DNA of 34,869 nt from Verrucomicrobiia bacterium (GTDB lineage Bacteria > Verrucomicrobiota > Verrucomicrobiia > Limisphaerales > UBA11358): positions 1 through 34,869 of the forward strand of contig JARLJW010000083.1 in assembly GCA_031290985.1 (NCBI GenBank), given 5' to 3'. The position numbers and the translations under genes were made by a program. The notes below the pieces were generated by a model, which did no database searches, was not told where the DNA came from, and saw only the letters and a list, made by a program, of their open reading frames with translations. Positions 24,178 through 32,789 of the stretch are shown one piece after another; position 1 is the first letter of the stretch; every line of letters begins with the position of its first letter.

Positions 24178-25950
24178 TCATAACCGTTCCGCCAGCTTGA
24201 TGAAGTTGCGCTTGGGCTTGTGGGCGGCGCGAACCGTTGCCAGATAACCGGCAAATTCATTGGTGCGTTGTAGCCGTTCCATTAAATCGCGGATACGGCG
24301 AAGCAGTTTGACGGCTTCCGCATAGCTGCCGTTATTCTTTTGGTTGATCAAGTTCTCGACCTGCTTTTGATAGATTGGGATGACATCGGCGGGAAATTTA
24401 TTTTCCCGCTGAGCGGCCAGTTGCATCCACCAACTGTCGTGGCAGCCGCCGGTCTGCGCCTCGCGCCAGGCGGATTCGGCATCCTTCTCCCAAAGAAAGA
24501 TTTCGACGAGCAGCGAATGGTCGGAGGCATCAACCTGCCAACCCCATCCACGCACCGGCCTCCGCGTGTTCTGCTTCTTTTCGCGCTCAATCTCGGCGCG
24601 AATGAAGGCGAGAGCCTGATCGCGCCAAACGGACCATTGCTCGATGCGGTCGGCGTGGTTCTTGAGTTTTTGATAAGTTGCCAGTCCGGTGTTTTCAGTG
24701 AAATCAGTCCAGATGAGCTGTAGCGCCTCGTCGTGCCGTTTGCAACGGTGATACTCATTGGCCAGGAATTCGCGGAGACGGGAATCAACCCTTTCCGGGA
24801 AGGCCTTGATGCCGCGCTCGGCCCAGTCCATGGCCTGGTCATGCTGTTTCGCATCCCGATAGATTTCCGCAATTTGGAGAAAGGCGTAGGCGCTGGATAA
24901 ATTACGCGCCTTGATGGCAACCAGCGCCTCGATGTCACCGGACTGGCGGGCGAGCGTTTCCATGATGTGGGTGATGCGAAAACTTGCGCCATATTCCTCC
25001 GGGTCTTTTTTACCCGGCCCGGTTTGCGGCACACTCGCCCAGGCGGCTTCGGCATGACGGCGGTATGCGTCCAGGCCGCGTTTACCAAGTAATTCCGCGT
25101 AGGTACCCGCCGCGCCGTAGAATGTGTCGAAGTGGGTTTGCTGTTCCCATTTGAAAAGGCGCGCGGCCAGTTCTTCCGGATCAGGTTTGGCCTTCTGGCA
25201 GGCGGCAAGATGTATCTCCTGGAGCTGGCTGAGCATGCCGCCCATGTTGCCGTCGGAATCGTCCATGTGCAGCGTGGCATCCTCCACCCGGCCAAGGGCG
25301 TGCTCGACCAGGTCGATGACTTCGGTGGCAAAACCCTGTTCCAACATGTCCGCGATGGAATCCACGACTTGATTGATGCCGAGGGAAAAACCATAGGCCG
25401 CGCGATAATCAACGAATCCACCGGTGCGGGTGGCGCGATCAATTGCTTTGCGTATGGCGGCGACGTTCGCGCCTTTGCCTGCGCTCTTGGCGGCTTGCAA
25501 GAGCAAACGCTCGCGCAGGTGAGCGTCCTCGGCGGCCTGGTCTAAAATGATTTTGACGAGTTCATCCTTGTCCTGTTTCGTCAGCCAGACCCGGGCATCG
25601 TCCAATGTCACGACGGGAATGGCGGGTCCGTTTTCAGATTTCTTGGTGGCTGAGCCAGGCGTATTGGCGAGCCAGGCGAGACCGACGGCGACACAATGTT
25701 TACAGAAAACGCCATCCAAGCCCATCGGGCAGGTGCAATCGGAGGCCAGCATGTCATCATCGACGAAAAGCGTTACGCGATATTCCTCCGAGCCCTCGAC
25801 CACTGCGGCAAGCTTGCCGTCGTGCTCCACCAGGCTCATCACTTGGCCGGCGGCAAAATAGCCTGCGCCACGCTCGAAGGATTTTGGCCCGGCAAGCTTC
25901 CGGAGTGTCTGGTGAGTCAGTACGTCTTTTAAATCGCCGGTCGCGGGCAT
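24178..25950 (-). CDS. SWIM zinc-finger protein with helical repeats
   Basis: 590 residues. Residues 23-90 (FERGAGYFAAGQV ... CTCPMGLDGVFCKHCVA) form a SWIM zinc finger, with C72-x-C74 and C83-x-H85 as ligands. The remainder (about 120-590) is all-helical with repeated TPR-like pairs (AYAFLQIAEIYRDAKQHDQAMDWAERGIKAFP, ANEYHRCKRHDEALQLIW). SWIM domains bind DNA or protein; bacterial versions with long helical tails are common but mostly uncharacterised. It is transcribed toward the ATP-grasp cassette (convergent) and no partner gene is adjacent. Confidence 0.82.
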   Translation of the reverse strand: MPATGDLKDVLTHQTLRKLAGPKSFERGAGYFAAGQVMSLVEHDGKLAAVVEGSEEYRVTLFVDDDMLASDCTCPMGLDGVFCKHCVAVGLAWLANTPGSATKKSENGPAIPVVTLDDARVWLTKQDKDELVKIILDQAAEDAHLRERLLLQAAKSAGKGANVAAIRKAIDRATRTGGFVDYRAAYGFSLGINQVVDSIADMLEQGFATEVIDLVEHALGRVEDATLHMDDSDGNMGGMLSQLQEIHLAACQKAKPDPEELAARLFKWEQQTHFDTFYGAAGTYAELLGKRGLDAYRRHAEAAWASVPQTGPGKKDPEEYGASFRITHIMETLARQSGDIEALVAIKARNLSSAYAFLQIAEIYRDAKQHDQAMDWAERGIKAFPERVDSRLREFLANEYHRCKRHDEALQLIWTDFTENTGLATYQKLKNHADRIEQWSVWRDQALAFIRAEIEREKKQNTRRPVRGWGWQVDASDHSLLVEIFLWEKDAESAWREAQTGGCHDSWWMQLAAQRENKFPADVIPIYQKQVENLINQKNNGSYAEAVKLLRRIRDLMERLQRTNEFAGYLATVRAAHKPKRNFIKLAERL

Positions 25951-26156
25951 AAAAATGGCAAAGCAACGTCACAATGAGATGGGCGCTCCCGCAAGCGGGA
26001 TTGGAATTCGTCCAGCGAACAAATCCTGACGCCCCGGACAACGATCTCTGAACCAGTACTTGGACCCGTGCTCAATACTTCGCCGGATTTGTTTTACAGC
26101 CGGTGTGGGGAAAGGCAAGCCGATTTTATGCACCTGTCATCAGCGCTCCGTGCGCA

Positions 26157-26268
26157 CGGAGTGACGTGCCCTACCTGACCAACTGAGAACTAAGAATGAA
26201 GATTACCCTCGCGAATTCCCTGCGGCATGGCTCGCGGAAGTTGCTGCGCCCGGGACGGGCGCACTCCG
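26157..26268. repeat. REPIN-like element, copy 3 (112 bp)
   Basis: The right end (CTCGCGGAAGTTGCTGCG... GGGCGCACTCCG) is close to copy 2; the left end CGGAGTGACGTGCCC is a worn form of CGGAGTGCGCCCGTCC. It lies between the SWIM gene and the SPFH gene terminator. Confidence 0.65.
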
Positions 26269-26270
26269 GA

Positions 26271-26306
26271 AACAAAAGAAGGAGCACGCTGTTGCCAGCG
26301 TGCTCC
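26271..26306 (-). terminator. Intrinsic terminator of the SPFH gene
   Basis: On the minus strand GGAGCACGCTG pairs with CAGCGTGCTCC (11 bp, GCAA-type loop) and is followed by TTCTTTTG, 24 bp after the stop codon. Confidence 0.85.
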
Positions 26307-26329
26307 TCTGTTTCATGCCGAGACTTTGC

Positions 26330-28138
26330 TCAGTTTTTCCCCGCCGCTTTCTGGTCCTGGTTCTGCCCGCGCAGCATGAGGCCGAGCAGGCCGTCCACCA
26401 GACCGTTGCCGCCGGCACCGGCACCGGTGACGGACACGTCCGGCACAATGCGGTCGCCGACGATCTGCATCAGTTGCATGACCGTGTAGCCCTGCACGCC
26501 GATGCTTTCAACGCCGGCCCGATAGGCCTGCGCCTTGGCATCGCCCGTGGCGCGGATCGCCTCGGCTTCACCCAGCGCACGGAGCCGGATGGCTTCCGCC
26601 TCGCCGGTCGCGTGCTTGACGCTGGCATTCGCCTTCAGTTCGGCGATGTTCACGCCCTGCTCCGCGCCGACGACCTGCTGCTGGATGTCCGCAAGCGAGG
26701 TCTGCCGCACGAGCTGCTGGCGCTGTTCCTGGGCGGCGCGCTGCGTCTCGTACGTCTTGCGCTGTTCTTCCGCGATCTTGCGGTCCGTCTGCGTCGTCAT
26801 CAGTTCCGCGGGCGGATTGATGTCGCCGATGAGCGTGTCAATCGCCTGCACGTCATACGCACCGAGGGCGGTGCGGATGTGTTCCGCGGCATCGACCTGC
26901 CGGGCGCTGCGCGCGCCGAGGAAGTCGAGCACCGTAAAGTCCTGTGCGGAATTGCGGAAATAATTTCCGACAATCGGCTGCAGGACGTGGTCCACCAGGT
27001 TTTGCATCGAGCCCACGCGGCTGATGACCTTCGGCGCGTCGAGCGCGCCGACGTGGATGATCTGCGACACGTCCAGGTTGAACGCGAACCCGTCCTTCGA
27101 GCGCACCGTGATCGACTGCAATTTCGAGTCGTAATTATGCGCCTCGGTGCGGTTCGCCCAGTTCAACACAATGTTTGTGGTCGGGACCAGCTCGACCTTC
27201 ATCACGCGCGTGTTCAGCGGGTGCTTGCCCGGATACAGCGGCGTGACCCACACGCCTTTGTGGCCGGCATTCACCAGGTCGCCGTGCTTGAAGTCCACGC
27301 CGCTGACGTCTTCGTGCGCCTTGCCGACGAACGAGATGACGACCCCGACGTAGCCGATGGGGATCTGCACCATCGGCACCTGCTCCACTTGCACGAACCA
27401 CGGATTCAGGTTCCACACGCCGGACAACAGGATCTGCTCCTGCAGACCGCGGCTGCCGCCGCCATCCAGAAACGCCTGCGCGTTCTGGAAACTGTCGTGA
27501 CCGGCGATGCTCTGCCCGGCGATTTCGCCCGCCGCAATCGGCTGGCCATCCAGCGTGGTGACGATGCCAACCATGTCCGACTGCACGCGATGCAGGAGCA
27601 GTTGCTCGGGCAGCATGCCGTGTTCATGGGCCGTCGCCGACGTGATGACGGTGAACAGCGCGGTGTTGATGCGGTACGTGCCGCCGGTGAGAATGCCGAG
27701 CTGCCGGCCTTTCTCACCGCCGTAGAGCAGGAACTTCCGGGCATCCTGGAAGTTGTCGCACTCCACGCGTTTGCCGAGGATATGCTCCGACGGCATCGCC
27801 GCGCCATCCGCCGCCATGACCAGGGCGATCTCGCCCTGTTCCACGACGGTGACCGGCACTTTGATGATCCGGTATTGCCACGGCCAGTAGCCGAAATGCA
27901 ATCCCGGTGCGAGCGTATCCGCCTGGTAGCCCGCCTCGCCTTCGAGCGCGAGGAGGTGTCCGGGCGGCAGCGACCTGGCGGCGAAACGTTTGATCACGAT
28001 GCCGACCTGACGTTCGCGGATTAACACGAAGCCGGATCTGCATCCGAGCGCGAGCAGCGCGATCAACACGAGCACGTACCAATACCAAGCCACATCAAAC
28101 CAAGCACCACTGACCGCCAACATGATGTTCGTTGTCAT
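26330..28138 (-). CDS. SPFH/Band 7 (flotillin-like) membrane protein
   Basis: 602 residues. A single N-terminal membrane anchor (about residues 18-37, WYWYVLVLIALLALGC) is followed by the SPFH region (VGIVIKRFAARSLPPG, VTVVEQGEIALVMA, PIGYVGVVISFVGK, TNIVLNWANRTEAHNYDSKLQSITVRSKDGFAF) and a flotillin-type helical stretch (KIAEEQRKTYETQRAAQEQRQQLVRQ, then the Glu-Ala-rich GEAEAIRLRALGEAEAIRATGDAKAQAYRAG). The C terminus is Gly-rich. Such proteins form large oligomers that organise membranes or modulate proteases. The start has a good ribosome site (GGAGGA, 7 nt away). A ydaO-type riboswitch lies about 100 nt upstream, so c-di-AMP probably controls expression. Confidence 0.88.
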   Translation of the reverse strand: MTTNIMLAVSGAWFDVAWYWYVLVLIALLALGCRSGFVLIRERQVGIVIKRFAARSLPPGHLLALEGEAGYQADTLAPGLHFGYWPWQYRIIKVPVTVVEQGEIALVMAADGAAMPSEHILGKRVECDNFQDARKFLLYGGEKGRQLGILTGGTYRINTALFTVITSATAHEHGMLPEQLLLHRVQSDMVGIVTTLDGQPIAAGEIAGQSIAGHDSFQNAQAFLDGGGSRGLQEQILLSGVWNLNPWFVQVEQVPMVQIPIGYVGVVISFVGKAHEDVSGVDFKHGDLVNAGHKGVWVTPLYPGKHPLNTRVMKVELVPTTNIVLNWANRTEAHNYDSKLQSITVRSKDGFAFNLDVSQIIHVGALDAPKVISRVGSMQNLVDHVLQPIVGNYFRNSAQDFTVLDFLGARSARQVDAAEHIRTALGAYDVQAIDTLIGDINPPAELMTTQTDRKIAEEQRKTYETQRAAQEQRQQLVRQTSLADIQQQVVGAEQGVNIAELKANASVKHATGEAEAIRLRALGEAEAIRATGDAKAQAYRAGVESIGVQGYTVMQLMQIVGDRIVPDVSVTGAGAGGNGLVDGLLGLMLRGQNQDQKAAGKN

Positions 28139-28240
28139 AACCCATCCTCCGATGTGGTTGGATCGGGGCGCGGGTTATCGCCGCGCCCGGACACAACGCG
28201 TTTCGTTGGGGAGACCGTGGGTTCCCGCACACGCGGGAGC

Positions 28241-28400
28241 TAGAGGATCGCCCTTCCAGATGCCGACGAGGTTAGCTGACGGGCTCGGTCCTGAAAGTGA
28301 CCGCGCCGATGGTTCGCCACCGGCGTAAGCCCCGTCCTTGGTTACCCAAGGATTTGGTTCCCCCGCGCTGTCTTGCAGGAAGGCAAGGCAGCTTAGGCTG
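28241..28400 (-). promoter_or_regulatory. ydaO/yuaA (c-di-AMP) riboswitch
   Basis: On the minus strand the leader carries the two hallmark blocks of this class: GCGCGGGGGAACC (28,368-28,356) and CCGTCAGCTAACCTCGT (28,282-28,266), in the right order and with GAACCATCGG and GGACGGGGC between. The 5' edge forms the expected closing helix (CTGCCTTGCC... with GGAAGGGCGA). It ends about 100 nt before the SPFH start. Downstream hairpins (TCCCGC/GCGGGA and GGGCGCGG/CCGCGCCC) have no T run, so control may be translational or by other means. Edges are approximate. Confidence 0.82.
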
Positions 28401-28513
28401 CTGACGTATCGACACTCTCAAAGATTTGCCAACGTGTCAAACACGGCACGCGTAACGTGCTTAGGCAGAGGGAAAAACATTTTATTTTAGGAGGCAAGAC
28501 AGCGTCCGTTTTT

Positions 28514-28589
28514 GCACCCGTGGTGAAATTACGATCATGCTCCGCTTCGAACGGAGAGTTTGCAGGTGGGAGTCCTGCCGGGTGCGCCA
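28514..28589 (+). tRNA. Non-canonical tRNA-Arg(TCG)
   Basis: Acceptor GCACCCG/CGGGTGC, anticodon CTCCG/CGGAG (loop CTTCGAA) and T GCAGG/CCTGC are perfect; D GTGA/TCAT with loop AATTACGA. G73 and CCA encoded. T loop TGGGAGT (G55, G56). The anticodon arm is identical to that of tRNA-Leu(TAG) nearby except for the middle anticodon base. Confidence 0.83.
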
Positions 28590-28596
28590 ATTTGGA

Positions 28597-28690
28597 TGAG
28601 TTGATAGTTTTTAGTTGAGAGTTGATAGAAAAAAACCATGGCCCGATCCACGGTCGTCCGGGCTATCAACCATCAGCTTTCAACTACCAA
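28597..28690. repeat. Spacer hairpin of GTTGATAG-type repeats
   Basis: Left arm GAGTTGATAGTTTTTAGTTG and GAGAGTTGATAG; right arm GGGCTATCAACC, TTTCAACTACCAAC; CCATGGCCCGATCC sits in the loop. It fills the gap between tRNA-Arg(TCG) and tRNA-Leu(TAG). Confidence 0.65.
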
Positions 28691-28699
28691 CAATTTTTT

Positions 28700-28776
28700 G
28701 CCGCGTTAGTCCAACAACAAGAGACGCTCCGCTTAGAACGGAGAGGTTGGGGGTGGAAGTCCCTCACGCGGCACCA
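28700..28776 (+). tRNA. Non-canonical tRNA-Leu(TAG), class I shape
   Basis: Acceptor GCCGCGT/ACGCGGC perfect, A73, CCA. D stem GTC/GAC with loop CAACAACAAGA. Anticodon stem CTCCG/CGGAG, loop CTTAGAA. T stem GGGGG/CCCTC (one wobble), loop TGGAAGT. The variable region is only 5 nt although bacterial tRNA-Leu normally has a long arm, so it may derive from the adjacent Arg tRNA; the charging enzyme is uncertain. Confidence 0.78.
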
Positions 28777-28793
28777 CCTTTTGCAACGAGGAT

Positions 28794-28862
28794 AGAGGAT
28801 GGAAGATGGAGGATGGAAAAAAAACACGGCGGCGATCTTCCATTTTCCATCCTCCATCTTCG
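28794..28862. repeat. Spacer hairpin of GGATGGAAGAT-type repeats
   Basis: Left arm repeats GAGGATAGAGGATGG, AAGATGGAGGATGG; right arm GATCTTCCATTTTCCATCC, TCCATCTTCG; the loop holds CACGGCGGC. A weaker hairpin with the same words lies at about 17,215-17,268. Confidence 0.7.
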
Positions 28863-28871
28863 CTTCCAACA

Positions 28872-28980
28872 CGCCCACGTAGTCCAAGGCAGAGACAGCG
28901 CACTTAAAATGCGGTAACCGTCTGTAAAATTCCAATGAATTGGCGAAGTTCCCGCCTTCGACGGTGCGGATGCAAGTCTT
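28872..28980 (+). other. Decayed tRNA-Leu(TAA)-like sequence
   Basis: D stem GTC/GAC and a CGCA-CTTAAAA-TGCG arm (anticodon TAA) are clear, and GCGGATGCAAGT further on resembles the array-type T arm, but no acceptor partner is found and the T stem is mispaired. Probably a broken copy, or a class II member whose ends I cannot resolve. Confidence 0.35.
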
Positions 28981-29050
28981 GAAAACAAAAATCAGCCTTC
29001 GGCATCTTGTCATGCCTCCGACCTTTCCCCATACTGCGGTTCAACTCAGT

Positions 29051-29812
29051 ATGGACGGACGTTATAAGAAGAAGGCCCTCTGGGGCGTGGTGGCGTGGTT
29101 CTTGTCGCCCGTTTTGGCGCTGGTGCCAAGCTTGATCGTCGTCTCGATATTCCATGGCGGGCACAACAGCGGTGAGATAGCTGGCACCATCTTCCTCTTG
29201 GCGGCAGCCGCGGCTTTCTATTTTACTTTCTTCTGGGGCGGCAGCAATTTGGCAAAGGCAAAGGGCTATTCAAACGGCATCCTTGTTCTGGGTATTTTCG
29301 GCCCGCTTGCGCAAATCATCATCCTGCTCCTGCTCCTGTTCGGTATGGAAGATCGTTGCCCCGACCCCTCACGGCGACGACCGGCCAAACATCATCGGGA
29401 TGAATCGCCGGTTGCCCGCGTCATTCGCTTACGGCGAAATGCCTTCGCGGCCAATCTTTTTGGCTGTCTGGGTATCTTAGTGGTGGTGGCGACGATTCTG
29501 CTGCACATTCACGTGGCCAACACACCGGATGATAATGGCGTCGTCCGCCTCCTGATTTTCCTGCCGAGTTACGGTCTGGTAATTTGGGGTTGCGCTAATT
29601 GGATTAAGGCCAAGAACTGGCCGGATGCAGTATGCCTCATCGGACTATTGCCACTGGTGGTGTTTTTCATTCCTTATTTCCGTTTGATTTACCGGCTGAT
29701 GCCCAAGGCATTTCCAATTGGCATGGCGCTCATGCCCATCATCATGATTGCCGTAATTGCCGTGCTACCGGATAAATCCGGCCTGCCCAAACGCAAACAC
29801 CGGAACCGCTAA
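29051..29812 (+). CDS. Polytopic membrane protein of unknown function
   Basis: 253 residues from the ATG of MDGRYKKKALWG; an upstream in-frame extension overlaps the tRNA-like sequence and is unlikely. About seven membrane helices: WGVVAWFLSPVLALVPSLIV, GTIFLLAAAAAFYFTFFWGG, SNGILVLGIFGPLAQIIILL, LFGCLGILVVVATILLHI, LIFLPSYGLVIWGCANW, VCLIGLLPLVVFFIPYF and IGMALMPIIMIAVIAVL. A basic loop (PSRRRPAKHHRDESP) lies between the third and fourth. Helices repeat the pattern (WGxxNxxKAKxW/Y-like: WGGSNLAKAKGYSNG and WGCANWIKAKNWPDA), indicating an internal duplication of about 3-4 helices. No family recognised. Confidence 0.75.
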   Translation: MDGRYKKKALWGVVAWFLSPVLALVPSLIVVSIFHGGHNSGEIAGTIFLLAAAAAFYFTFFWGGSNLAKAKGYSNGILVLGIFGPLAQIIILLLLLFGMEDRCPDPSRRRPAKHHRDESPVARVIRLRRNAFAANLFGCLGILVVVATILLHIHVANTPDDNGVVRLLIFLPSYGLVIWGCANWIKAKNWPDAVCLIGLLPLVVFFIPYFRLIYRLMPKAFPIGMALMPIIMIAVIAVLPDKSGLPKRKHRNR

Positions 29813-30038
29813 ATTGACCGGCACACTGTGTAAACGGCACTGCTGATTGAAAGGCCTCCATTTCCAATAGACTCAGAGTCTTTTCAACCGTCCGGCAAGT
29901 CCTACCACGCGGACCAATATCATACAGGGCCGCCCACGCTTCAGTTAGCGGGCAGGGCACACCTTTTGGCCGAGGTTCAGGCACTCCTTCCGGCTAGGCT
30001 GAAAACCAACGCAGCGCCCACAGTTGTTTCCCGCCTCT

Positions 30039-32297
30039 TTATTCCAGCAAGAGCTGCACGCGGTAGAGTCGCATCAACAAGCCGGTGTTGATGCTGTCCA
30101 TCGTGGTCATCGTGGTGTTGGTGGCGGAAACCGGGCCGTTGAAGCTGGTCCAGGAAACGGGCAGCAAGGAGGAGGTGTATTGCACTTGATAATTCACCGC
30201 GGGCATGGCGCTCCAGACAAACACAATGTGACTGTTGCCGTTGGTGCGTTGCACGGAGAGAAATTGCGGAGCCACGGCCACATACAGGAAGTTGGTGGCG
30301 CTGCCGGAATAATTCGGGTCGGTAACGGTGCCAATCACGGTATAGGTGCCGATGCTGGCAGGGACGGTGGCCGATCCGTTGTAGGTCAGGCTGACCGGGA
30401 GACCCGCCGGCGAAGTGGCGGCGGTGACCGATTTGGCCGAACCGCTATATAGCTGGACCGAGCGGTTGAGCGTGACCACTGCGAGGGCGGGCGTGATGTT
30501 CGCAGTCCCGGATGGCTGGGTGAGGGTGTAATTGGTGGCGGCGACGCCGGAGAGTGCCAGGCCGGAAATGGTCACGGCTTTGCCATTCCCAACATTGCTG
30601 CTGGCGAAGCCGGCGACGACACCCGCCGCATTCAACGAAAGCGAGTCGCCATTGACGACCCCGTTCAACGATGCCCCGGCCAGGTTCAGGGTGGCGTTGG
30701 TGGTTCCATCGTACACCTTGTTATTGGCGACGACGCCCGAAACCATAAGATTCACCTTGGCGACGGATAGCGTCAGCACGGCGGTGCCATAACTGGTGGC
30801 GTTGGTGGCGCTGAGGGTGATCGGGAAACTGCCAGATTGCCGGAGCGTGCCCGAAATGATGCCGGTCAACGGATCCAGGCTGAGGCCGGCGGGCAGGCCG
30901 CTCGCGCCAAAGCTCGTGGGATTGTTTGAGGCCGTGATGGTGTAGCTGAATGCGCTGCCGTAGCTGCCGTTGGTGGCGGTGAGGCTGGTGATGCCGGGCG
31001 GCGGATTCACGGTGACACCAAGGCTGCGAACGGCGCTGCCGCCATTGCCATCACTCACCTGCACGCTAAAGCTGTCGGTGCCTACATAGCCAACGGTCGG
31101 CGTGTAAGTAATGGTGCCGCCGGGGGTGATGTTGGTGCTGCCGGACGCCGCCGTGGCGCTGACGAACGACAGGCTGCCGTGCGCTGGCGCGACGCTTTGC
31201 GACCAGGTTTCGGTCTGGCTGCTGTCGGGATCACTCACATGCAACAGGCTCTTGAGATCGTTCGCGCCGGAGTTCTGGCCGACGGTCAGGGTCGTGGTGA
31301 CGCCGACGAACACCGGACTCGTGTTGGGAGTGACCGGGGCGGCGATCTTGAGGTTATTGATGGTGAGCCAGATAACCCCCGCGTTCTGGCCGTTGATGCG
31401 GATTTCGTCCGCGTTCTGGAAAATCGATGGTGTGAGGGCGCCGTTCTTATCAAACGTAAAATACCAGGGATCGGCGCTGACCGTGACATTCACCGAACCC
31501 TGCGACACGCCGTTGTCGAAGGCTTCGATTTTTACATTGTTGCCGCCGTAATCACACAGTTGCAGGGATTGCAGCCAGAAGTTGTCCCCGGCGTTGCGGC
31601 TCTTGATGATGACGTAATAGGAGCCGGCGTTGTTGGTGTAGTTCACCGCCAGGCCCGAGTCCACCGTCCCAACCGCGTACGGGTCTTGAAAGGTAAGTGC
31701 CGAATTAATCCGGGCGCGGCTGGCGTCGGCGAAATAAACTTCGAGCGCAATACCATTGATGTCCGTTGAGCCGCCCATGCCATCCAGGGCGAAGGCGCCC
31801 CCCGGCGCGCTGCTGAACGTAATCGTGGGGATCGCCGCCAGGGCGGTGGCGTCGTTCACCGGCGTGATGGTGAAGCTAAAGGTCTGCCCGGGTACAACCC
31901 CGCCCGCCCCGTCGCTCACGGTGAAGGTGAAACTGTCGCTGGTGGTGTCCGTGCCGTCGTGAGCGTATTTGATGACGCCGCTGTTGAGGTTCGCCTGGGT
32001 GAACGTGCCATTAACGGCGAGCGCCGAACCGTTGAATAAAATCTGGCCGTTTACAGGCAGGGCCGTGACGGTAAAGGTGATCGCCGTGTCGGCCTGCTGG
32101 GCATCCTTGAAATCGAGCTGCGCGGCGGTGATCGTGCCCAAGGCGCCTTCGTTCAGCGTCAAGCCCGTGTTGGCGTTGAAAGTCGGGGGCGTGTTGGGAC
32201 CGGCCAGCAGATTCGCCACCGTGCCCAGCAGAAATAACCCACCCAACAGGCTGGCACGCCAGTTGATGATCCAAGATCGTTTTTGTTTAATATTCAT
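30039..32297 (-). CDS. Large secreted surface protein with cadherin-like, Ig-like and YDG/MBG domains
   Basis: 752 residues with a signal peptide (about 1-33, LLAG). Domain order: a cadherin_3/CSPG-type repeat (LTLNEGALGTITAAQLDF, ITFTVTALPVNGQILFNG, GVIKYAHDGTDTTSDSFTFTVSDG); a sugar-binding-like beta domain (YYVIIKSRNAGDNFWLQSLQ); a second cadherin-like repeat (ITYTPTVGYVGTDSFSVQVSDGNGG); a putative Ig domain (FSYTITASNNPTSFGASGLP); YDG (NNKVYDGTTNATLNLAGASL) and MBG-type segments (VTLNRSVQLYSGSAKSVTA); and an end domain (NYQVQYTSSLLPVSWTSFNG). Such proteins occur at verrucomicrobial cell surfaces or as exoenzyme scaffolds; no catalytic site is visible. Confidence 0.85.
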   Translation of the reverse strand: MNIKQKRSWIINWRASLLGGLFLLGTVANLLAGPNTPPTFNANTGLTLNEGALGTITAAQLDFKDAQQADTAITFTVTALPVNGQILFNGSALAVNGTFTQANLNSGVIKYAHDGTDTTSDSFTFTVSDGAGGVVPGQTFSFTITPVNDATALAAIPTITFSSAPGGAFALDGMGGSTDINGIALEVYFADASRARINSALTFQDPYAVGTVDSGLAVNYTNNAGSYYVIIKSRNAGDNFWLQSLQLCDYGGNNVKIEAFDNGVSQGSVNVTVSADPWYFTFDKNGALTPSIFQNADEIRINGQNAGVIWLTINNLKIAAPVTPNTSPVFVGVTTTLTVGQNSGANDLKSLLHVSDPDSSQTETWSQSVAPAHGSLSFVSATAASGSTNITPGGTITYTPTVGYVGTDSFSVQVSDGNGGSAVRSLGVTVNPPPGITSLTATNGSYGSAFSYTITASNNPTSFGASGLPAGLSLDPLTGIISGTLRQSGSFPITLSATNATSYGTAVLTLSVAKVNLMVSGVVANNKVYDGTTNATLNLAGASLNGVVNGDSLSLNAAGVVAGFASSNVGNGKAVTISGLALSGVAATNYTLTQPSGTANITPALAVVTLNRSVQLYSGSAKSVTAATSPAGLPVSLTYNGSATVPASIGTYTVIGTVTDPNYSGSATNFLYVAVAPQFLSVQRTNGNSHIVFVWSAMPAVNYQVQYTSSLLPVSWTSFNGPVSATNTTMTTMDSINTGLLMRLYRVQLLLE

Positions 32298-32789
32298 ATG
32301 ATTTCGAAAAATGGTTGGTTACGGTGGCTGTGGCGTCGGAGCGAACAGGAATTTGCCCGGCCCCTATTCCCAGAATGATTATTTAATTGGGAACGGCGGT
32401 TTTTTGCTGGAAACAGTTGCGCTGATGGAGGGGAGATTCCGTTGCGCAAATCCCTGAGCGACCCCGGCAGCCGTGATTTTGATGTTTGTATTGCACTTGC
32501 CTTGGTACTACTCGGGCGATTTCAGGACACGCTTAAGCACAAAATGGATTCTTTTTACGATGGCGAGTGTTATGCAGTGTCAATGGGACAGGCAGCGTGA
32601 ACCGCGACAGTAAAAACCCCTGCCAGCAGAACCCCAATGGAGGGTGATGCAACTCCGGGCTGTCATCGACGTCCAGATTTGAACAGGAGTTTTGAACAGA
32701 AGAAAACGGAGGTGACAGAGTTAAGAATTTTACTGGCAAAGTGATGCACCCAACTCCGCTTCCTTTGTTTGCTTCTGTAAATTTTTCAG
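32298..32789. other. Intergenic region before the second tRNA group
   Basis: About 490 bp between the divergent surface-protein gene and tRNA-Lys(TTT). I see no gene; a GGAG...CTCC stretch near 32,640 contains TGCAACT like the array T loops but has no proper stems. Confidence 0.4.

Noticed and set aside
24348..25442. A 364-codon minus-strand frame
   Set aside because: Shadow of the SWIM gene in another frame; Ser/Arg/Pro-rich without domains.
26120..26185. tRNA-like words (CTCCGTGCGCACGGAG, ACCAACTGAG) on either strand
   Set aside because: The hairpin leaves no seven-base anticodon loop and the remaining arms do not pair; the right part belongs to a REPIN copy.
26300..28024. A 574-codon plus-strand frame
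   Set aside because: It is the antisense shadow of the SPFH gene, whose protein has clear domains.
29820..29930. Possible class II tRNA-Leu(CAG) with CTCAGAG loop and CGCGGACCA end
   Set aside because: No matching acceptor strand and no proper T stem on either strand; may be a decayed copy.
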